From the NCBI GenBank assembly GCA_900770865.1, contig CAAGLU010000328.1:1-22741 (forward strand): 22,741 nt of DNA, given 5' to 3'. Below the pieces are notes generated by a model. That model did not search any database and was not told where the DNA came from. It saw only the letters and a list, made by a program, of their open reading frames with translations. A program made the translations under genes and the position numbers. Positions 5,915 to 14,392 of this stretch are shown piece by piece. This DNA is from an uncultured Atopobiaceae bacterium (GTDB taxonomy: Bacteria > Actinomycetota > Coriobacteriia > Coriobacteriales > Atopobiaceae). Numbering within the stretch: the first letter of the stretch is position 1; each line of letters opens with the position of its first letter.

Positions 5915-6781
5915 ATGAGGATTACCGACAAGCTCGCGGAGGGGCAGACGCTCTCGTTTGAGATCTTCCCGCCCAAGGGTGAGATGCCGCTCGAGGAGGC
6001 ATACCGCATTGCCTCCCAGATTGCCGAGAACAAGCCGGACTGGATCTCGGTGACGTACTCTGCCGGCGGCTCGGGTAACTCGGCAAACACCGTCCCCATT
6101 GCCGCCAGGATCGAAGGCGAGCTTGGGGTTACCGCGCTGGCGCACCTCACCTGCATGGGGGCAACCTCCGCCGATGTTGACGCCTACGTGGACAGCCTGC
6201 GCGCGGCGGGCGTCCAGAACGTGCTCGCGCTTCGTGGCGACCGCAGGCCCGGCGCAGACGTGGTCGACTTTGCGCATGCCTCCGACCTCATCGCACATCT
6301 TCGCAAGACCGCACCCTCGCTGTGCATTGGTGCCGCGTGCTACCCCGAGGGACACGTGGAGTCTGCCTCGCTCGACGAGTCAATGCGCGCCCTGCGCATC
6401 AAGCAGGAGGCGGGCGCAGACTTCCTGGTCTCCCAGCTCTTCTTCGACAACGACGACTTCTACCGCTTCCGCGAGCAGTGTCTTCGGTACCGCATCAAGC
6501 TTCCCGTTGTTGCCGGCATCATGCCCTTCACGAGCGTCAAGCAGATTCAGCGCATGGCGTTCAACTGCGGCGCGTCCATTCCCGCAAAGGTCGTGAAGCG
6601 CCTCGTGCGCGCGGGCGACGATTCCGCTGCCCAGGCACGTGCGGGAATCGAGTACGCCTGCGAGCAGATCTGCGACCTCGCCAGAAACGGCGTCGACGGC
6701 ATCCACATCTACAGCATGAACCACCCGGAGATTGCCCGAGCCACGCATGACGCCCTTGCCAACATGGGCTACCTGGGGTAG
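5915..6781 (+). CDS. metF: 5,10-methylenetetrahydrofolate reductase
   Basis: A flavoenzyme reducing methylene-THF to methyl-THF, the methyl donor for methionine synthesis. The 288-residue protein has the bacterial single-domain TIM barrel. SFEIFPPKGE near the N-terminus holds the catalytic Glu; SVTYSAGGSGN, LAHLTCMG, LRGDRRPG, QLFFDNDDFYRF and VVAGIMPFTS are family landmarks in the expected order. ATG 5915 matches the family N-terminus, with GGGGAG only a few bases upstream; the frame extends to 5855 without a ribosome site. Four bases separate its stop from the next gene, so it leads the metF-reactivase-metH operon. Confidence 0.95.
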   Translation: MRITDKLAEGQTLSFEIFPPKGEMPLEEAYRIASQIAENKPDWISVTYSAGGSGNSANTVPIAARIEGELGVTALAHLTCMGATSADVDAYVDSLRAAGVQNVLALRGDRRPGADVVDFAHASDLIAHLRKTAPSLCIGAACYPEGHVESASLDESMRALRIKQEAGADFLVSQLFFDNDDFYRFREQCLRYRIKLPVVAGIMPFTSVKQIQRMAFNCGASIPAKVVKRLVRAGDDSAAQARAGIEYACEQICDLARNGVDGIHIYSMNHPEIARATHDALANMGYLG

Positions 6782-6785
6782 CTCA

Positions 6786-7493
6786 ATGGTCGAGTCGTAT
6801 GACATAGACTCCATCGACCGCTCCGAGGTCCTGCGCTACATGGGCTACGCCGGCCAGAGCATGACGGCCGAGCTTGAGGGGCGTATCGACGGTTGCATGG
6901 AGCGCTGCCTCTCCATCGGCGTGCCTCGCGGTGTCTGGCGCATCTTCGATGTGGAGGGCCGCGGTACCAAGGAGGACGGCACGCCGTTCGTGCGGCTTGC
7001 GGGCACGTCGCTGGAGCTTCTCGGCACCTCCATGCAGAAGCACATGGACGGTGCCGTTGCGGTTGGCGTGATGGCCGTGACCGTGGGCATGGGGGTCGAG
7101 CGCGAACTGCGTCGTCTTTCGCTCACCGACCGCGTGGGACAGGTAGTCTTTGACGCTGCTGCCACCACGCTGGTTGAGCGCACGGCAGACGCCTGCGAGG
7201 CATCCATTGTCGCCGCGGGCCATGAGCGTGGGCTCTTTGCCAACTTCCGCTTTAGCCCCGGTTACGGCGACATGCCCATGACGACGCAGCCCGTGCTTCT
7301 GCAGGCCCTCGACGCCCAGCGCCAGCTGGGCATCACTCTTACGGACACCCTGCTCATGGTGCCAACCAAGAGCGTGACCGCCGTGGTGGGCCTCTTCGAG
7401 ACCATCCAGCCGTCAACGCACGCGAGCTGTGCGGGATGCCCCTGCTTTGACTTCTGCACCATTCGGCCAACAGGCCATACCTGCCGCGGATAG
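6786..7493 (+). CDS. Stand-alone MetH reactivation (activation-domain) protein
   Basis: It resembles the C-terminal activation domain of cobalamin-dependent methionine synthase, which uses S-adenosylmethionine and an electron donor to rescue oxidised cob(II)alamin. RFSPGY (155-160) is the AdoMet-binding RxxPGY motif; LTDTLLMVPTKSVTAVVG (185-202) matches the following conserved segment. The 235-residue protein ends in a Cys-rich tail (Cys215, 218, 220, 224, 233), not part of fused MetH activation domains, that could bind metal or an Fe-S cluster. ATG 6786 lies four bases after metF with GGGG upstream. The next gene encodes a MetH lacking exactly this domain, so the two should work as a pair. 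Similar split arrangements are known, for example in Thermotoga. Confidence 0.87.
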   Translation: MVESYDIDSIDRSEVLRYMGYAGQSMTAELEGRIDGCMERCLSIGVPRGVWRIFDVEGRGTKEDGTPFVRLAGTSLELLGTSMQKHMDGAVAVGVMAVTVGMGVERELRRLSLTDRVGQVVFDAAATTLVERTADACEASIVAAGHERGLFANFRFSPGYGDMPMTTQPVLLQALDAQRQLGITLTDTLLMVPTKSVTAVVGLFETIQPSTHASCAGCPCFDFCTIRPTGHTCRG

Positions 7494-7512
7494 CGGCGAG
7501 AGGAGCTGCCCC

Positions 7513-10041
7513 ATGAGCGCCAATGGACCTCACACGGGAGACGCGCGCTGGCCCAAAGACCGACTTGTCCCTCGCTCTCGCCGCGTGCGAGATGAGCACC
7601 TGGCTGCTGTGCTGCGCGGCGAGGAGTTCCTGCTCTTTGATGGTGCCATGGGCACGCAGCTGCAGGCGCGCGGCCTTGCGGCCGGTGAGCTTCCGGAACT
7701 GCTCTGCCTCACCAACCCAACGGAGATCCGCGAGGTGCATGCCGCCTACGTTGCCGCCGGTGCCGAGGTCGTGACCACCAACACCTTTGGTGCCAACGCG
7801 GCCAAGCTTGGCGGTGCGGCAAGCGTTGAGGAGGTCTTCTCGGCGGCGGTGTCCTGTGCGCGCGAGGCCGGCGCGCGCTATGTGGCGGCGGATCTTGGCC
7901 CCACGGGTCAGCTTCTCGAGCCCATGGGGCCGCTTCCCTTCGATGACGCATACGACCTCTTTGCCGAGCAGGTGCGTGCTGCCGACGCTGCCGGCGCGGA
8001 CCTCTTTGTGATCGAGACCATGGCGGACCTTGCCGAGGCGAAGGCGGCCCTGCTCGCCGTGCGCGAGAACTCTGACCTGCCTGCGTTTGTGACCATGACC
8101 TTTGGGGAGGACGGCCGCACCTTCCTGGGAACCACGCCAGAGGCCGCGGCAGTCACGCTCTCCTCGCTTGGCGCGGACGTTGTGGGCATTAACTGCGGGC
8201 TTGGCCCCGCGGCAGTGGCACCGCTGGTCAAGCGGATGCTCCCGTGGGCGTCCTGCCCCGTGATGGCGCAGGCTAACGCCGGCCTGCCGCACGTGGTCGA
8301 TGGCATAACCACCTATGACGTGGGGCCCGAGGAGTACGCGGAGGCCGTGGCAGGCATGCTTGACGCGGGCGTCACCGTGATTGGCGGCTGCTGCGGCACC
8401 ACCCCCCAGCACATAGCCCGCGAGCACGAGCTTCTCGCCGGGCGCGTGCCTGCAGAGCGCCATGTACGCGATAGCTTTGCCGTGTCGAGCGCGCAGGAGA
8501 TCTGCTCGCTCGACTACGGTCAGGTGGGCGTCATTGGCGAGCGCATCAACCCCACGGGCAAGCGCCTGATGAAGGAGGCGCTGCGCTCGGGCGATCACGA
8601 CTACGTGATGAACATGGCCATCGAGCAGGGTCGCGCCGGCGCGCAGATCCTCGACGTGAACGCCGGACTCCCCGAGATAGACGAGCGCGCCGTGATGTGC
8701 CAGCTTGTCTCGGAGCTCCAAGGCGTGAGCACGCTGCCTCTGCAGATCGATGCGGCAGACCCGGCTGTCATCGAGGCTGCGGTGCGCAGCTACCCCGGCA
8801 AGGCGCTGATCAACTCTACCAACGGCAAGGCCCAGACCATGGCAGACGTGCTGCCCATCGTGAAGCACTACGGCTGCGCGGTGGTGGGGCTCACCCTGGA
8901 CGAGGACGGCATTCCTGCCACGGCGGAGGGTCGTCTGGCCATCGCGAGGAAGATTGTGCGCGAGTGCGAGCAGCTCGACATTCCGCGTCACGACGTTGTT
9001 ATCGACTGCCTCACCATGGCTGCCTCAACCGACCAGACCCAGCCCCGGGCCATTCTCGACGCCATACGCCTGGTCAAGCAGGAGCTGCCTGGCGTTCGCA
9101 CCGTGTTGGGCGTGAGCAACATCAGCTTTGGCCTGCCCTTCAGGCCGCTTGTGAATGGGACCTTCCTTGCCGCGGCCTTCTCGGCCGGTCTTGACCTTGC
9201 CATCATCAATCCCTGCCTTACGCGCATGATGGACGTGGTGGACTCTTGGCGCGTGCTCTCGGGCGAAGATGAGAGTGCCCAGTACTTTGTGGCCAACTAC
9301 GCCGAGAGGAGCGACCGCGCCCCGGTTCCGGCATCGCCTGACGAGAAAGCCGCTACGCCCTCGGCCAGTGCCTCCGCTGTCCCAGCCGCAGCGCCCGCCG
9401 AGCCCGCAGACCCCGCCGCCCGCGCCCGCGAGCTGGTGCTTGCCGGCCGCAAGGGTCCCATGCCGGAGGTGGTTGCCCAGGTCATCGCCGAGCACGATCC
9501 CATGTACGCCATCAACGAGGTCCTGATCCCCGCGCTTGACGTGGTGGGCGAGCGCTTCGAGAAGGGTGTCTTCTTCCTGCCGCAGCTCATGGCCTCTGCG
9601 GAGGCAGCCAAGGCAGGCTTCGAGACCATCAAGGCCGCCGTGGACGCCAGCGGGCAGAGCGCAAACGTGCCCGAGAAGGGCTCTATCGTGGTGTGCACCG
9701 TTCACGGAGACATCCACGACATTGGCAAGAACATCGTGCGCATGCTGCTCGAGAACTACGGCTACAACGTGATTGACCTGGGCCGAGACGTGCCGCCACA
9801 GGTGGTTGCGGACGCCGTGGTCAAAGGCCACGTGCAGCTCTGCGGGCTCTCGGCCCTCATGACCGCAACGGTGCCTGCCATGGCCGAGACCATCGAGCTC
9901 CTCCGCAAGGAGGCCCCCTGGTGCAAGGTGGTGGTTGGCGGCGCCGTGCTCAACCCCGAGTACGCAGAGATGGTCGGTGCCGACTTCTATGCCAAGGACG
10001 CCACGGAGACGGCCCGCATCGCCTCAGAGGTGCTGGGGTAG
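7513..10041 (+). CDS. metH: Cobalamin-dependent methionine synthase lacking the activation domain
   Basis: MetH transfers the methyl group of methyl-THF through cobalamin to homocysteine. The 842 residues hold, in order: the homocysteine domain (about 30-325; LFDGAMGTQLQ and zinc ligands Cys228, Cys293, Cys294), the pterin domain (about 337-590; GERINPTGKR), an Ala/Pro-rich linker (about 597-640), the four-helix cobalamin cap (about 640-715) and the Rossmann cobalamin domain with D733-x-H735-x-x-G738, the lower-ligand His motif. It ends after the cobalamin domain, whereas full MetH (about 1,200 residues) continues into the activation domain encoded here by the preceding gene. ATG 7513 follows AGAGGAG at seven bases; 19 bases separate it from that gene. 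Confidence 0.95.
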   Translation: MSANGPHTGDARWPKDRLVPRSRRVRDEHLAAVLRGEEFLLFDGAMGTQLQARGLAAGELPELLCLTNPTEIREVHAAYVAAGAEVVTTNTFGANAAKLGGAASVEEVFSAAVSCAREAGARYVAADLGPTGQLLEPMGPLPFDDAYDLFAEQVRAADAAGADLFVIETMADLAEAKAALLAVRENSDLPAFVTMTFGEDGRTFLGTTPEAAAVTLSSLGADVVGINCGLGPAAVAPLVKRMLPWASCPVMAQANAGLPHVVDGITTYDVGPEEYAEAVAGMLDAGVTVIGGCCGTTPQHIAREHELLAGRVPAERHVRDSFAVSSAQEICSLDYGQVGVIGERINPTGKRLMKEALRSGDHDYVMNMAIEQGRAGAQILDVNAGLPEIDERAVMCQLVSELQGVSTLPLQIDAADPAVIEAAVRSYPGKALINSTNGKAQTMADVLPIVKHYGCAVVGLTLDEDGIPATAEGRLAIARKIVRECEQLDIPRHDVVIDCLTMAASTDQTQPRAILDAIRLVKQELPGVRTVLGVSNISFGLPFRPLVNGTFLAAAFSAGLDLAIINPCLTRMMDVVDSWRVLSGEDESAQYFVANYAERSDRAPVPASPDEKAATPSASASAVPAAAPAEPADPAARARELVLAGRKGPMPEVVAQVIAEHDPMYAINEVLIPALDVVGERFEKGVFFLPQLMASAEAAKAGFETIKAAVDASGQSANVPEKGSIVVCTVHGDIHDIGKNIVRMLLENYGYNVIDLGRDVPPQVVADAVVKGHVQLCGLSALMTATVPAMAETIELLRKEAPWCKVVVGGAVLNPEYAEMVGADFYAKDATETARIASEVLG

Positions 10042-10068
10042 GGCACCGCCGCACTCTCGGGAGCGTCC

Positions 10069-10101
10069 TTGATACGCATTCGTCATCTGAATGTGTATCA
10101 A
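10069..10101. terminator. 13-bp hairpin after metH
   Basis: TTGATACGCATTC (10069-10081) pairs with GAATGTGTATCAA (10089-10101) through a 7-base loop, with one G-U pair when transcribed rightward. It is the first of two tandem hairpins between convergent metH and glpK. No T-run follows. Confidence 0.55.
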
Positions 10102-10104
10102 CCT

Positions 10105-10144
10105 GCACGCGTCACACATTCGGCTCCGATTGTGTGACGCGTGC
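10105..10144. terminator. 14-bp perfect hairpin between metH and glpK
   Basis: GCACGCGTCACACA (10105-10118) and TGTGTGACGCGTGC (10131-10144) are exact reverse complements. The loop holds a further CGG-CT-CCG ministem, giving a stem of about 18 bp with one mismatch. It begins four bases after the preceding hairpin and should work on both strands. The 60 bases between it and the glpK stop hold nothing recognisable. Confidence 0.6.
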
Positions 10145-10204
10145 GGTGATTTCCCAGGTGAAAGAGCGCGCCGAGAAGAACGTGGTGCGCGACAACGTGC
10201 GATT

Positions 10205-11698
10205 CTACATCACGCGGCGCACGGCGTCGTGCCAGCCGGCCACGAGCTTGTCCACGCGCTGGGGGTCCATCTGGCGACGGAACACGTCGTCCGTCTCGCG
10301 CAGGGCTTTGAGCTCGTCGATGCCGCTCCAGTAGCCAGTTGCAAGCCCCGCGAGAAACGCCGCGCCAAGTGAGGTGGTCTCGGTGTTCTGCGGCCTTCTC
10401 AGCTCGCACCCCAGGATGTCTGCCTGGAACTGCATGAGGAAGCTGTTGGCGCTGGCGCCGCCGTCCACGTTGAGCACACCCAGCGGGTGCCCCGCGTCCT
10501 TTGCCATGGCATCGGCAAGGTCGTAGATTTGGTACGCAAGCGCCTCGAGCGCCGCGCGGGCAATGTGGTTGCGTGTGGTCCCGCGCGTGATGCCAAGGAT
10601 GGCGCCGCGTGCGTCCGGGTTCCACCAGGGCGCACCCAGGCCTGTGAACGCCGGCACAATGTAGACACCGCCCGTGTCCTCAACGCTCTTTGCCATCCAC
10701 TCGGTGTCGGCGGCGTTCTGGACAATGCCCAGCTGGTCACGAAGCCACTGGATGAGGGCGCCCGCCACAAAGACAGAGCCCTCGAGCGCGTATTCCGTCC
10801 CCTCGACCTCGGGCGCGGAGGCAACAATGGTCGTGACCAGGTTGCTTGTGCTAAGCCTTGCCTGGTGCCCGGTGTGCATGAGCATGAAGCAGCCGGTGCC
10901 GTAGGTGTTCTTTGCCTGTCCGGGCTCAAAGCAGCACTGCCCAAACAGCGCCGCCTGCTGGTCGCCGGCTACGCCGGTGATGGGGATGCCTGCGGGCACG
11001 CCGGGGTAGCTCGTCTCGCCAAACGAGCCACTCGAGCGCCGGACCTCGGGCATCATGGACATCGGGATCCCAAAAAGGTTGAGAAGCTCCTTGTCCCAGC
11101 AGTTCTCGTGGATGTTGTAGAGCATCGTGCGGCTTGCGTTGGTGACGTCAGTCGCGTGCACCAGGCCTCCTGTGAGCACCCACACAAGCCAGGTGTCAAC
11201 GGTGCCAAAGAGCAGCTCGCCCGCCTCGGCGCGCTCGCGGGCACTGGGCACGTTGTCAAGGATCCAGCGAATCTTGCTGGCCGAGAAGTACGCGTCGGGG
11301 AGAAGCCCCGTCTTCTCCTGGATCATCTGACGCGCCTCCGGCGTTCCGCAGAGCTGCTCCACGAGGTCTGCCGTGCGCCGGCACTGCCAGACGATAGCGT
11401 TGTAGACGGGCTGTCCGGTGGTGGGGTCCCACACGATGGTGGTCTCGCGCTGGTTGTCGATGCCAATGGAGTCGATGTCCTCGGCAGTGAGGCCGCGCTT
11501 TGCGAGAAGCTCCGTCAGCGAGCCAAGCTGCGAGTAGAGAATGTCCTGCGGGTTGTGCTCCACCCAGCCCGGCTTGGGGAAGATCTGCTGGAAGGGTCGC
11601 TGCACGCAGTCGACCATGCGTCCTGCGCGGTTGATGAGCACGGCGCGGCTTGAGGTAGTGCCCTGGTCGAGCGCGATGACGTACTTCTCGGTTGCCAT
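10205..11698 (-). CDS. glpK: Glycerol kinase
   Basis: GlpK phosphorylates glycerol to sn-glycerol-3-phosphate with ATP. The 497-residue length is normal. DQGTTSSR (11-18) is the ATP phosphate loop of the FGGY family; PGWVEHNP, FTGLGAPWW, GITRGTTRNHI, NVDGGAS and SLGAAFLAGLA are family landmarks in order. ATG 11698 has GGGAGG upstream; the frame runs on to 12205, but this is the shadow of the lipase gene. The start lies only two bases after the lipase stop, so the genes are co-transcribed and glycerol from the lipase could feed the kinase. No GlpF or GlpO/GlpD is present in the window. Confidence 0.96.
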   Translation of the reverse strand: MATEKYVIALDQGTTSSRAVLINRAGRMVDCVQRPFQQIFPKPGWVEHNPQDILYSQLGSLTELLAKRGLTAEDIDSIGIDNQRETTIVWDPTTGQPVYNAIVWQCRRTADLVEQLCGTPEARQMIQEKTGLLPDAYFSASKIRWILDNVPSARERAEAGELLFGTVDTWLVWVLTGGLVHATDVTNASRTMLYNIHENCWDKELLNLFGIPMSMMPEVRRSSGSFGETSYPGVPAGIPITGVAGDQQAALFGQCCFEPGQAKNTYGTGCFMLMHTGHQARLSTSNLVTTIVASAPEVEGTEYALEGSVFVAGALIQWLRDQLGIVQNAADTEWMAKSVEDTGGVYIVPAFTGLGAPWWNPDARGAILGITRGTTRNHIARAALEALAYQIYDLADAMAKDAGHPLGVLNVDGGASANSFLMQFQADILGCELRRPQNTETTSLGAAFLAGLATGYWSGIDELKALRETDDVFRRQMDPQRVDKLVAGWHDAVRRVM

Positions 11699-11700
11699 GG

Positions 11701-12711
11701 CTAGACCTCCCGGGTGACGGTGGACTGCGGCGCGGGGGCCTGGGCAACGCGCTTCTCGACCCATGCCAGCACGTCGGCAAAGACCTGCTCGTGGCCTGTC
11801 TCGTTCAAGATCTCGTGCCGCATGCGGGGATAGATCTTCACCTTGACGTCTGTGGAGCCGGCGCCGCGAGCAAGTGCTGCGGCCTTCTCGACGCCCTCTC
11901 CGTTGTCTCCCACCGGGTCCTCCGCGCCGCCAATGTAGAGCAGCGGCAAGTCGTGCGGGACACTTGCGGCACAGGCGGGGGAGTTGACCTCGGAGGTGAG
12001 GACGGCGACCTCGTGGTAGGCACCCACAGAGAACATGAAGCCGCAGGACGGGTCCGCGATGTAGTCGTCGACGTTCTTGCGGTTGTGGGAGAGCCAGTCG
12101 AGGTTGGTCCGGGCGTTGGGGATGGCCTTGCCGTAGCCGCCCGCTCCCATGGAGTCGACAAAGGAGGAGCGGTGCTCGGCACCCTTGAAGAAGGATTCGA
12201 GCCACGTGATCTTGAGCGCCGCCTTGGACGCCGCCACTGGGAGAAAGCCGGTCCCGCAGATAATTGCGCCTGCCAGCCCCTCTCCGTGGTGTGCGATGTA
12301 GGAGCGCACCTCGAAGCTCCCCATGCTGTGGCCAAAGACAATGTACGGAGTGCCTGCGGCAACGCGCTTCTGCGTCATGCTGCGCAGGACGTCGATGTCC
12401 TCCACGAGGACCTTTGCCCCTCTGCCCACGGGCAGTTCCCCCCAGTGCTCGGGTGAGCAGGAGCGCCCGTGGCCAATCTGGTCATGGCCTACAACGAGAA
12501 AGCCGTGGGAAGCCAGGAAGCGTGCGAAGGCGTCATAGCGGTCGATGTGCTCGGCCATGCCGTGTACGAGCTGTACCACGCCTCGCGGCGCTTGCCTCTC
12601 CGCGGACTCCGACGGTGCCGTGCCCGCCGGCCACCAGGCACACGCGCTGATGGTCGACGTGCCGTCCGTCGAGGGGAACGTAAAGCGCTCAAAGGTGACC
12701 TCTGTGGACAT
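11701..12711 (-). CDS. Alpha/beta hydrolase, monoacylglycerol lipase / lysophospholipase type
   Basis: A serine hydrolase with no signal peptide, so probably cytoplasmic. LVHGMAEH (48-55) gives the oxyanion loop typical of monoglyceride lipases and lysophospholipases; GHSMG (127-131) holds nucleophile Ser129. GGAEDPVG suggests acid Asp265, and RHEILNE gives His299. The 336-residue length is slightly above the roughly 300 usual. ATG 12711 follows GGAGGAAGGGG; the open frame to 12741 adds ten residues without support. The tight junction with glpK suggests that glycerol is a product. A lysophospholipase or other esterase activity remains possible. Confidence 0.82.
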   Translation of the reverse strand: MSTEVTFERFTFPSTDGTSTISACAWWPAGTAPSESAERQAPRGVVQLVHGMAEHIDRYDAFARFLASHGFLVVGHDQIGHGRSCSPEHWGELPVGRGAKVLVEDIDVLRSMTQKRVAAGTPYIVFGHSMGSFEVRSYIAHHGEGLAGAIICGTGFLPVAASKAALKITWLESFFKGAEHRSSFVDSMGAGGYGKAIPNARTNLDWLSHNRKNVDDYIADPSCGFMFSVGAYHEVAVLTSEVNSPACAASVPHDLPLLYIGGAEDPVGDNGEGVEKAAALARGAGSTDVKVKIYPRMRHEILNETGHEQVFADVLAWVEKRVAQAPAPQSTVTREV

Positions 12712-12738
12712 GCTGCCCCTTCCTCCGTCGTGGCTGAG

Positions 12739-12754
12739 CAAACATTATTGTTTG
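12739..12754. promoter_or_regulatory. Operator-like palindrome upstream of lipase-glpK
   Basis: CAAACA and TGTTTG flank TTAT, an AT-rich inverted repeat about 28 bases before the lipase start. It could bind a glycerol or lipid regulator. The minus strand reads AATAAT here, a possible -10, but no good -35 is present. The rest of the 194-base gap to plsY shows nothing clear. Confidence 0.35.
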
Positions 12755-12905
12755 CCGCCGCGAGAGACACGCGTAGATGTCCGTGGCCGCACGATATGAG
12801 GCTGCGTGTGGGCTGGCGTGGCCGGCGAGCGGTAGGAGCCAAACGTCCTACGGCAAACGCCGCGCACGTCAGCGCTGCTGGGCTCCCTAGGTCTCCAACT
12901 GGGTC

Positions 12906-13547
12906 TTAGTGACGATTTCTGAACAACGGCGAGAGGAACTTCTTGCTTATCGACGCACGAGGTGTCTCTCCGGTCCTGATGCCTGCCGCTGGCCCTCCGT
13001 GGCACCAGACGGCAACGGCCACAAGCACCGCTCCGGCAATTGTGTGTACCGTGTTCTGGCAGGCAAGCTCGATGGCCAGCCACACCGCCGGTATGACAAG
13101 AGCGCCCAGGCAGAGGTAGCCGCCAAAGAGCACCACGAGAAGGCCGGTCACCGCTGCAATGCCTCCCGCCACTGGTGCCACGAGGATGATTCCCGCGCAG
13201 GTTGTGGCCACGCCCTTCCCGCCGTGGAAGCGGTGCCACGCAGGGAACACGTGGCCCAGCGTGGCGCCCACAGCAGCTGCCGTACCAGCAACGTCTACCG
13301 TGGCGGGGAAGAGAGACCGCGCCAGGACAAATGCGAGGATGGTCTTGGCAATGTCGCCCGCAAGCGTGACGGCCGCCCAACCGGTACCGTAGGTTGCTCC
13401 CATGTTTGCCATACCGGGGTTGCCCATGCCCACGTCGAAGGCGCTCTTACCGCTCACGTGCTTGCTCACCAGCTCTGCCGTGAGGAAGGACCCGCAGACA
13501 TAGCCCACCGCAAGCGAGCAGACCACCACAGTCCCCATACCTGGCAT
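12906..13547 (-). CDS. plsY: Glycerol-3-phosphate acyltransferase PlsY (DUF205 family)
   Basis: A membrane enzyme that transfers an acyl group from acyl-phosphate to glycerol-3-phosphate, the first step of phospholipid synthesis. The 213 residues hold about 5-6 hydrophobic helices. GYVCGSFLTAELVSK (15-29) matches the family N-terminus, and GHVFPAWHRFHGGKGVAT (98-115) is the conserved second loop. The first catalytic loop reads GMGNPGMANMGAT instead of the usual GSGNxGATN form, so it may be a divergent paralogue. The ATG at 13547 follows GGGAGG; an in-frame TTG lies just upstream. It points toward the lipase and glpK genes, 194 bases away, and uses the product of GlpK. Confidence 0.85.
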   Translation of the reverse strand: MPGMGTVVVCSLAVGYVCGSFLTAELVSKHVSGKSAFDVGMGNPGMANMGATYGTGWAAVTLAGDIAKTILAFVLARSLFPATVDVAGTAAAVGATLGHVFPAWHRFHGGKGVATTCAGIILVAPVAGGIAAVTGLLVVLFGGYLCLGALVIPAVWLAIELACQNTVHTIAGAVLVAVAVWCHGGPAAGIRTGETPRASISKKFLSPLFRNRH

Positions 13548-13614
13548 CAAGGTTAGCCTCCCAACGACGTCCAAAAGGTATCGATGAAGTGAAGGGGTTT
13601 CGGGGCTTCCCAGT

Positions 13615-13626
13615 TAGGGTACCCTA
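13615..13626. promoter_or_regulatory. 12-base perfect palindrome in the plsY / HAD divergent region
   Basis: TAGGGTACCCTA lies in the 123-base gap between divergent plsY and the HAD gene, 45-56 bases before the HAD start. It could be an operator acting both ways. Its TAGG/CCTA ends recall DtxR-family sites, but that match is too short to name a regulator. Confidence 0.35.
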
Positions 13627-13670
13627 CATCTTTAGGTGTGCCTGGGAAAACGATGGAAGGGGTGCGCCAG

Positions 13671-14327
13671 ATGTTCGACGGCGTCATCTTCGACATGGAC
13701 GGCTTGATGGTCGACACTGAGCCCGTGTGGGCGGAGTGCTGGGAGCCGGCCTTGGCCCATTTTGGCTATTCCGTTCCCCCCGGCATTGCCGACGCGGTGC
13801 GTGGCTCTGCCGGCGATACCGCCACCCGAATTCTTCACGAGATGGTGAGCCCAGAGCTCGATACCAAGGCGTTCTGGGCGTACTTCTCTTCCCTTGCCGA
13901 GAAGGTCTTCTCGCAGGGTGTCGAGAAGAAGCCGGGCCTAGACGAGCTTCTTGCCTATTTAGGCGAGAGGGCCGTCCCCTGCGCCGTTGCCTCGTCATCC
14001 TCGAAGGAGGGCATCAATCGCAACCTGCGCTTTATTGGCGCCATCGACCGTTTCCAGGCCATCGTCCCCACGAGCGAGGTCTCTCGCGCAAAGCCGGCCC
14101 CCGATATCTTCCTTGAGGCCGCCCGGCGCCTTGGTACCACGCCCTCGCGCACGATGGTGCTCGAGGACTCCTTCAACGGGGTGCGGGCAGGTGCTGCGGG
14201 AGGCTTCTTCACCGTGATGGTTCCCGACCTCGCCCAGCCAAACGACGAGATCAGGGGGATTGCTTCTCGCGTGTGCACGAGCCTACTCGAGGTGCGCGAC
14301 CTTCTCGCAAAAGGCGAGATAGGCTAG
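13671..14327 (+). CDS. HAD-superfamily phosphatase, beta-phosphoglucomutase-like
   Basis: A cytoplasmic phosphatase or phosphomutase of subfamily IA. FDMDGLMVDTEP gives nucleophile Asp8 and acid Asp10, followed by the helical cap (about 18-85). VASSSSKEG holds motif II, SRAKPAPDIF the conserved Lys, and LEDSFNGVRAG motif IV for Mg binding. The 218-residue length is typical. The start at 13671 has AAGGGG eight bases upstream; ATG 13653 has a poorer site. The substrate cannot be inferred. The next gene follows after 65 bases on the same strand. Confidence 0.85.
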   Translation: MFDGVIFDMDGLMVDTEPVWAECWEPALAHFGYSVPPGIADAVRGSAGDTATRILHEMVSPELDTKAFWAYFSSLAEKVFSQGVEKKPGLDELLAYLGERAVPCAVASSSSKEGINRNLRFIGAIDRFQAIVPTSEVSRAKPAPDIFLEAARRLGTTPSRTMVLEDSFNGVRAGAAGGFFTVMVPDLAQPNDEIRGIASRVCTSLLEVRDLLAKGEIG

Positions 14328-14392
14328 ACAACTGGCATGCGCGTGCGGGTCAAGGCACCCACAGTTCTACGGTTTTGTACAGGGAGGGTTTC

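Noticed and set aside
7354..8991. 545-codon open frame on the minus strand
   Set aside because: It lies opposite metH and the reactivase gene, has low-complexity composition, and has no ribosome site or family resemblance; it is a by-product of high GC.
11699..12205. N-terminal extension of glycerol kinase
   Set aside because: The added residues are the out-of-frame shadow of the lipase; the true GlpK N-terminus and ribosome site are at 11698.
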